19,433 nucleotides of DNA from Fen-999 sp041480065 (GTDB taxonomy: Bacteria; Pseudomonadota; Gammaproteobacteria; Burkholderiales; Rhodocyclaceae): assembly GCA_041480065.1 (NCBI GenBank), contig JBGOZF010000083.1, forward strand, positions 1 to 19,433. Direction: 5' to 3'. Of the stretch, positions 14,661 through 19,433 are shown piece by piece. Numbering within the stretch: position 1 is the stretch's first letter; each line of letters opens with the position of its first letter. The notes beneath the pieces were generated by a model. That model was not told the origin of the DNA. It worked only from the letters and a program-made list of their open reading frames with translations, and made no database searches. The translations under genes were made by a program, and so were the position numbers.

Positions 14661-16163
14661 ATGCTCCTCTGGTTCGTCATCATCTACTGGATCATCTCCG
14701 TCGGCATCGGCCTTTACGCCGCGACCCGCGTACACACCACCAAGGATTTCGCCGTCGCCGGCCGCCACCTGCCCTTCTACATGGTGACGGCAACGGTCTT
14801 CGCAACCTGGTTCGGTTCCGAAACCGTGCTCGGCATTCCGGCCACCTTCCTGAAGGAAGGCTTGCACGGCGTGGTGGCCGACCCCTTCGGCTCGTCGCTA
14901 TGCCTGATCCTGGTCGGCCTGTTCTTCGCCGCGCCGCTGTATCGCATGAACCTGCTGACCATCGGCGACTTCTACAAGAAGCGTTTCGGCCGCAGCGTCG
15001 AGGTGCTCACCACCATCGCCATCGTGCTCTCCTACCTGGGCTGGGTCGGCGCCCAGATCACCGCCCTGGGCCTGGTTTTCAACGTCGTCTCCGACGGCGA
15101 GATCAGCAAGCTGACCGGCATGTGGATCGGTTCCGGCACCATACTCATCTACACGCTTTTCGGCGGCATGTGGGCGGTCGCCATCACCGACCTTCTTCAG
15201 ATGGTCATCATCTGTATCGGCATGCTCTATATCGGCGGCTCGGTCTCCGGCATGGTGGGCGGCGTCGGCGCCGTGGTGGATCACGCGGTGCAGGCGGGCA
15301 AGTTCTCGTTCTGGCCGTCGCTCGATCTCAAGGAGGTCATCGCATTCGTCGCCGCCTGGATCACCATGATGTTCGGCTCCATCCCGCAGCAGGACGTCTT
15401 CCAGCGCGTGCAGTCATCGAAGACCGAGAAGATCGCCGTCTGGGGCTCGGTGCTGGGCGGCAGCCTCTACTTCCTGTTCGCCTTCGTGCCCATGTTCCTC
15501 GCCTACTCGGCGACGCTGATCGATCCCAAGATGGTCGCCGACCTGATCGACACCGACCCGCAACTGATCCTGCCGCGGCTGGTGCTGGAAAAGGCACCGC
15601 TCTTCGCCCAGGTGATGTTCTTCGGCGCCCTGCTTTCGGCCATCAAGAGCTGCGCCTCGGCCACGCTGCTGGCGCCCTCGGTCACCTTCACCGAGAACAT
15701 CCTGAAGCCCATGATGAGTCACATGACCGACCACAAGCTGCTGCGTTCCATGCGCGTCGTCACCCTGACTTTTACGGTGCTGGTCACGATCTACGCCGTT
15801 TACTCGAAAGAGAGCATCTTCAAGATGGTGGAAAACGCCTACCAGGTCACGCTGGTGAGCGCCTTCATCCCCCTGGCCTGCGGCGTCTATTGGCGGCGTG
15901 CCACCAACCAGGGCGCCCTGGTGTCGATCTTCCTCGGCGTTTCGGTCTGGCTGTCGGTACTCATCGGCGGCCCTGAGGATCCCTTCATTCCCGCCCAGTT
16001 CGCCGGCCTCATCGCCAGCGCCATCGGCATGGTGGTCGGCTCGCTTGCGCGCCAGTACGTGCACCACGATCCCCACATTCACGACCAGTTGCGCCTTGGC
16101 CACCACGCCGCCGCCGAGACCCATCACGTAGCCGAGCACCCGCACCACCATCCGCAGTCCTGA
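14661..16163 (+). CDS. Sodium:solute symporter (SSS family) with His-rich tail
   Basis: A 500-residue membrane transporter of the LeuT-fold SSS family, which couples Na+ entry to solute uptake. It starts MLLWFVIIYWIISVGIGLYAA and contains about 12-13 hydrophobic helices. Recognisable SSS segments are KDFAVAGRHLPF, TWFGSETVLGIPA, MNLLTIGDFYKKRFGR, TLFGGMWAVAITDLLQ, and IPQQDVFQRVQSSKT. The substrate cannot be assigned; sugars, amino acids, organic acids and pantothenate are all possible. The last 33 residues (468-500) are a soluble tail with 12 histidines, for example HHDPHIHD and EHPHHHPQS, which might bind Ni, Zn, Co or Cu. GAGG seven bases before the ATG is the likely ribosome binding site. 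It is probably co-transcribed with ubiB. Confidence 0.9.
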   Translation: MLLWFVIIYWIISVGIGLYAATRVHTTKDFAVAGRHLPFYMVTATVFATWFGSETVLGIPATFLKEGLHGVVADPFGSSLCLILVGLFFAAPLYRMNLLTIGDFYKKRFGRSVEVLTTIAIVLSYLGWVGAQITALGLVFNVVSDGEISKLTGMWIGSGTILIYTLFGGMWAVAITDLLQMVIICIGMLYIGGSVSGMVGGVGAVVDHAVQAGKFSFWPSLDLKEVIAFVAAWITMMFGSIPQQDVFQRVQSSKTEKIAVWGSVLGGSLYFLFAFVPMFLAYSATLIDPKMVADLIDTDPQLILPRLVLEKAPLFAQVMFFGALLSAIKSCASATLLAPSVTFTENILKPMMSHMTDHKLLRSMRVVTLTFTVLVTIYAVYSKESIFKMVENAYQVTLVSAFIPLACGVYWRRATNQGALVSIFLGVSVWLSVLIGGPEDPFIPAQFAGLIASAIGMVVGSLARQYVHHDPHIHDQLRLGHHAAAETHHVAEHPHHHPQS

Positions 16164-16541
16164 CAGGTACCGGAACTCGGTGACCGATGCAAAGGCTGCC
16201 TGCCGGTGATGACCGCTTTGAGGCGTGATCTCTGGTTGTCTTGAAGGGGACGAAGCCGACCAGTGAATTCCATCTGTCATGAGGCCGCTCAGGTCGGTTC
16301 CCGACATCCTCAGGCGAATCACGAGTCTCTTGGTTGGTCCCTTGCCTGCGGACACCCGTATTTAGCGGCCGCCGGGCATGCATCGACCTGAAAGCGCCAG
16401 TTGGCGGGCATTCTGGCCAAGCTGGTTTTCGCGGCGGATGCCGCGCGCAGGTCGGCAGACCTGCAGGGGTGGAGCAAATGCCCTCAAGGAACGGCGGGAG
16501 AGAGGAGAACAGCGTCCTCTCTCCGGCTCGATCTCGGCGAC
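16164..16541. other. Non-coding convergent region with hairpins
   Basis: A 378-base stretch between the convergent symporter and flavoprotein genes. Open frames run through it on the minus strand as extensions of neighbours' shadows, but none has a start, ribosome binding site or recognisable motif. It holds a 7-bp stem with a 4-base loop (16447-16464), a perfect 10-bp stem (16497-16524), and a segment at about 16260-16310 where a short stem (GTCGG/CCGAC) sits inside an outer TGAGG/CCTCA pair. Its length and stems would fit a repeated intergenic element or a decayed gene, but neither can be shown from one copy. Confidence 0.5.
16497..16524 (-). terminator. Candidate terminator hairpin of the flavoprotein gene
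   Basis: GGAGAGAGGA (16497-16506) and TCCTCTCTCC (16515-16524) form a perfect 10-bp stem with an 8-base loop, 18 bases beyond the stop of the minus-strand flavoprotein gene. The T-run after the stem is weak, so intrinsic termination is plausible but not certain. Confidence 0.5.
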
Positions 16542-19385
16542 CTACGCGAATCCGTGCTTGACCTTGCTCTCCTGTTCCTGCTTCCTGAACAGACCGAAGC
16601 GCGGCAGGAACTTGTCCCAGTCGATGAGGTGGGCGTCGATCTCGGGGCCGTCCACGCAGGCGTGCTTGCGCACCATCTTGCCGTCGATGGTCACCGGCAC
16701 CATGCAGGCGCCGCACATGCCGGTCGCATCGACCATGATGGAGTTGAGGCTGGCCACGGTCTTGACGCCGTAAGGCTTGGTCAGGTCACTCACCGCCCGC
16801 ATCATCAGCGGCGGGCCGATGGTGACGACTTCGGCGATCTTGCGCCCCTTGCCCTCTTGCGCCTGCTGGAGCAGGGTCTCGAGCGGACCGGTGACGAAGC
16901 CCTTGATGCCGAAGCTGCCGTCGTTGCTGGTGTAGATCACCGCCAGTTGCTCGGGGAACTCCTCTTGCAGCCGGCCGACGCGCTCGTCTTCCTTGGTCCA
17001 GAAGAGCAGGTCGGCATTGCGGAAGCCGGAAATCAGGGTGACGTGATTGCCCAGGCGCAGATGCTCGCGCATGATCGGATAGACCGGCGGCAGGCCGACA
17101 CCGCCGGCGGTGAATACCACCGTCTGGTTGCCCTCGTAGCGGTGCAGCGCGCTGGGCAGTCCGAGCGGGCCGGCGATGCCGGTGAAGGCCTCACCCACTG
17201 CCATCTTGTTGATGGCCAGGCTGCTGGTACCCATGCCCTGGACGACGACGGTGATGGTGCCGAGCCGTGCGTCCCAGTCGGCGAGCGTCAGCGGAATCAG
17301 CTCGCCCTTGGCCCAGGGCAGCACGCGCACGAACTGGCCGGCGCGGGCGGTCTTGGCGACCAGCGGCGCATTGACGACGAACTCGACAATGCCTTCGGCC
17401 AGTTCGATCTTCTCCAGGATGGTCTGCGGCGCCGCGCCGAGGCTGGTGTAGTGGCCGGCGTTGTGCACCAGGCGGCGGATTTCGCCGTTGGTCAGATTGA
17501 TGTCGCCGACGATCTCGCGTGCCGCCGCCTGGCCGTCGCCGGCCGCGCGGATGGCCGTGGAGCCGCCGCGGGCGGCGTCGCCGCCGGAAAAGACGCCTTC
17601 GAGCGAAGTCTGTTGCGAGCCCTTGCCGGCGACGTCGATAGTGCCCCACTTGGTGGTCTTGAGGCTCGGCTCGGAGTCCTTGATGATCGGATTGGGCGTG
17701 TTGCCCAGCGCCATGATGGCCAGATCGATGTCCATCGGCTCGGTGCGGCCGGTGGATACCGGGCTGCGGCGGCCGGAGGCATCCGGCTCGCCCAGTTCGA
17801 TGATGTCGAGAATCGCGCGCTTGACGAAGTGGGTCTTGTCGTCGCCGACGAATTCGCAGGGGGCGCGCAGCACCTTGAGTTCGATGCCTTCTTCGAGCGC
17901 ATGGTGCAGTTCCTCGACGCGCACCGGCATTTCGCCCTGGGTGCGGCGATAGACGATGGTGACAAGGCCTCCGAGGCGACGCGCGGTGCGTGCCGCATCC
18001 ATGGCGGTGTTGCCGCCGCCGATGACGATGACTCGTTTGCCCTTGGTCTCGGGCAACGGCGTCTCGTATTCATCGGAGAGGCCTTGCATCAGGTTCACGC
18101 GGGTGAGGAATTCGTTGGCCGACATGACGTTGAGCAAATGCTCGCCGGGAACGTTCATGAAGCGCGGCAGGCCGGCGCCGGTGCCGATGAAGATCTTCCA
18201 AAAACCCGCGTTCTTGAGATCTTCGATGGTCGCGGTCTTGCCGACGAGGAAGTTCCTGACGAACTTGCCCCCGAGCCGCTTGATCTTGCCGACCACGTCG
18301 TCGATCAGTTCATTGGGCAGGCGGAACTCGGGAATGCCGTAGCGGAGCACGCCGCCGAGTTCGTGGAAGGCCTCGAAGACGGTGACCGGATAGCCTTCGG
18401 CCGCCAGCAGATAGGCGTTGATGAGCCCCGCCGGGCCGGAACCGACGACCGCGATGGGCGGCTTGTCGGCCTTGACCCAGGGATCGACCACACCATCGAA
18501 TTGCTTGGCGAGGCCTGCGGGATTGACGATCTTCTCCCGCTGGGGCAGGTACCACTCCAATTGGCCGATCTCGATCGGTCGCTTGGTGTGGGCGCAGACG
18601 CCCTGGCACTGTAGCTCCTGCGGACAGACGCGGCCGGTAACGTTGGGCAGCGGATTGCAGCTCTCGATCAGTTCCATCGCCTGGCGGAAACGGCCGGTGC
18701 CCAGCAGTTCGAGCATTTCCGGGATGTGGATCTTGACCGGGCAGCCGCCCTTGTTCTCGGGCTTGCCGGGGACGTGGACGCCGATCTCGCAGGGCCGCTC
18801 CTCGCACTGCTTGTCGCGCAGCGCTTCGAGCCAGACGAAGAGATCGACCTCGCGGGGGCTGAAGCCCTGGCCGATGTAGCCCAGGTAGCCCTCGTTGACC
18901 AGGCCGAAATCGCGCGAGCGCTCGTCGGCATCGCGCATGAAGGGCGGGATGCTGTTGTTGGCCGGCCAGTCTTCCGAGAGGCCCTTGAACATCGGGTAGC
19001 GGTCGGAAAGATGTTGGTCGATGGCCTTGACGAATTTGCGCTTGAGCTTCAGCGGCACGTTCCAGATGAAACGCATCAGCACCGTGCTCATGTCGTTGTT
19101 CTTCAGCAGCAGCTTCCAGAGCGTGCGCGTGAACTCCGCGCCGAGCTCTTCCTGCTGGAATTCCCATACCACCGCCTGCATGCCGTCGGTCATGAACATG
19201 TCGCGGAAAGCCTGCGGTTCGGTGAGCAGCCGGCGCTGCAACAGCGCCAGCTGCTTCTGGTACACACCGACGGCCTCGCTCTGTTCGAGGGCCTCGAGCT
19301 GGGAACGCGTGCTCTCCAGCGCCGTGGTGGCGTGCAGGTAGCGCTGCAGGTCGTCGGGGCCCGCGTTGGGAGTGGGCGCGCTCAT
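16542..19385 (-). CDS. Fused GltD-like and DHODB/NfnA-like iron-sulfur flavoprotein
   Basis: A 947-residue fusion. Residues 1-165 are a helical extension I do not recognise. A GltD-type iron-sulfur region (about 190-285) has C194, C199, C215, then GRVCPQELQCQGVC (C254, C260, C264). An FAD fold follows (VVGSGPAG, 314-320), then an NAD(P) fold (VIGGGNTAMDAARTARR) and the closing FAD motif SGGDAARGGSTAIRAAGDG. The C-terminal third (about 655-920) is a PyrK/NfnA-like ferredoxin reductase: FTAGGVGLPPVYP, then a [2Fe-2S] site D886, C891, C894, C910 (ATGMCGAC, HACVDGPE). It joins in one chain the two subunits of NADH-dependent ferredoxin:NADP+ oxidoreductase. Similar proteins accompany 2-oxoacid:ferredoxin oxidoreductases (KorC role) in Thauera/Azoarcus-type bacteria. 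Its ATG overlaps the upstream gene's TGA. Confidence 0.88.
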   Translation of the reverse strand: MSAPTPNAGPDDLQRYLHATTALESTRSQLEALEQSEAVGVYQKQLALLQRRLLTEPQAFRDMFMTDGMQAVVWEFQQEELGAEFTRTLWKLLLKNNDMSTVLMRFIWNVPLKLKRKFVKAIDQHLSDRYPMFKGLSEDWPANNSIPPFMRDADERSRDFGLVNEGYLGYIGQGFSPREVDLFVWLEALRDKQCEERPCEIGVHVPGKPENKGGCPVKIHIPEMLELLGTGRFRQAMELIESCNPLPNVTGRVCPQELQCQGVCAHTKRPIEIGQLEWYLPQREKIVNPAGLAKQFDGVVDPWVKADKPPIAVVGSGPAGLINAYLLAAEGYPVTVFEAFHELGGVLRYGIPEFRLPNELIDDVVGKIKRLGGKFVRNFLVGKTATIEDLKNAGFWKIFIGTGAGLPRFMNVPGEHLLNVMSANEFLTRVNLMQGLSDEYETPLPETKGKRVIVIGGGNTAMDAARTARRLGGLVTIVYRRTQGEMPVRVEELHHALEEGIELKVLRAPCEFVGDDKTHFVKRAILDIIELGEPDASGRRSPVSTGRTEPMDIDLAIMALGNTPNPIIKDSEPSLKTTKWGTIDVAGKGSQQTSLEGVFSGGDAARGGSTAIRAAGDGQAAAREIVGDINLTNGEIRRLVHNAGHYTSLGAAPQTILEKIELAEGIVEFVVNAPLVAKTARAGQFVRVLPWAKGELIPLTLADWDARLGTITVVVQGMGTSSLAINKMAVGEAFTGIAGPLGLPSALHRYEGNQTVVFTAGGVGLPPVYPIMREHLRLGNHVTLISGFRNADLLFWTKEDERVGRLQEEFPEQLAVIYTSNDGSFGIKGFVTGPLETLLQQAQEGKGRKIAEVVTIGPPLMMRAVSDLTKPYGVKTVASLNSIMVDATGMCGACMVPVTIDGKMVRKHACVDGPEIDAHLIDWDKFLPRFGLFRKQEQESKVKHGFA

Positions 19386-19433
19386 CGAATGATCTCCACG
19401 TCGCAGTTGGCGGCAACCTTCTTGATCCGGTTC
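19382..19433 (-). CDS. 3' end of an upstream gene (partial)
   Basis: Only 16 codons and a TGA are visible, ending VAANCDVEIIR. The stop overlaps the start of the flavoprotein gene (ATGA), so the two are translationally coupled in one operon. Too little remains to name it. From context a subunit of a 2-oxoacid:ferredoxin oxidoreductase is a guess. Confidence 0.5.
   Translation of the reverse strand, partial: NRIKKVAANCDVEIIR

Noticed and set aside
12854..15976. A 1040-codon plus-strand open frame
   Set aside because: Low-complexity Arg/Pro/His-rich translation in another frame over argS, ubiB and the symporter; a shadow of real genes.
16401..18614. A 737-codon plus-strand open frame opposite the flavoprotein gene
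   Set aside because: Its translation is repetitive Gly/Ala/Asp-rich antisense text without domains, while the minus strand encodes clear FAD, NAD and iron-sulfur motifs.
1..19433. CRISPR array, tRNA, rRNA, insertion sequence or integrase
   Set aside because: No regularly spaced repeats, cloverleaf sequence, rRNA segment, transposase motif or terminal inverted repeats were noticed on reading both strands; a dedicated scan could not be run.

Overview
The window is GC-rich, gene-dense bacterial DNA. A class I polyhydroxyalkanoate synthase, UbiB, DsbA, ArgS and a fused NfnAB/KorC-like flavoenzyme together suggest a betaproteobacterium, most likely of the Rhodocyclales (Thauera, Azoarcus or Accumulibacter type). 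That placement is inferred from gene content and protein style, not from a marker gene.

Layout. Positions 1-1084 (+) hold the 3' end of phaC and a PIN-domain protein. Positions 1129-2462 (-) hold a two-gene unit: a membrane J-like protein that lacks HPD, overlapping by one base with a lipoprotein. Positions 2582-4477 (-) hold a B12-binding radical SAM protein. Positions 4478-9181 form an accessory segment with visibly lower GC. It carries a co-directional three-gene cassette (+): a HEPN-like protein, a ParA/MinD-like ATPase with a KGGVGR variant Walker A, and a second P-loop ATPase. Next to it, on the other strand, is an orphan type VI secretion effector/immunity pair, Tae4-Tai4. Positions 9182-13004 (-) are a core operon: argS, a SPOR-domain protein, dsbA and a short-chain dehydrogenase. 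Divergent from it, 13119-16163 (+) encodes ubiB and a sodium:solute symporter with a histidine-rich tail. Positions 16164-16541 are non-coding with hairpins. Positions 16542-19385 (-) encode a 947-residue iron-sulfur flavoprotein, which overlaps the end of an upstream gene cut by the window edge.

The flanks are mostly housekeeping: carbon storage, ubiquinone synthesis, periplasmic disulfides, cell-envelope SPOR binding, tRNA charging and NAD(P)H/ferredoxin electron transfer. The middle looks like a conflict or defence island. The three-gene HEPN / KGGVGR-ATPase / P-loop-ATPase cassette is the best candidate for an undescribed system. Its genes are tightly spaced, share a plausible promoter, differ in composition from the neighbours, and sit beside an interbacterial toxin/immunity pair. 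Its function cannot be proved from the sequence.

No rRNA, tRNA, CRISPR array, insertion sequence, integrase or attachment site was recognised.
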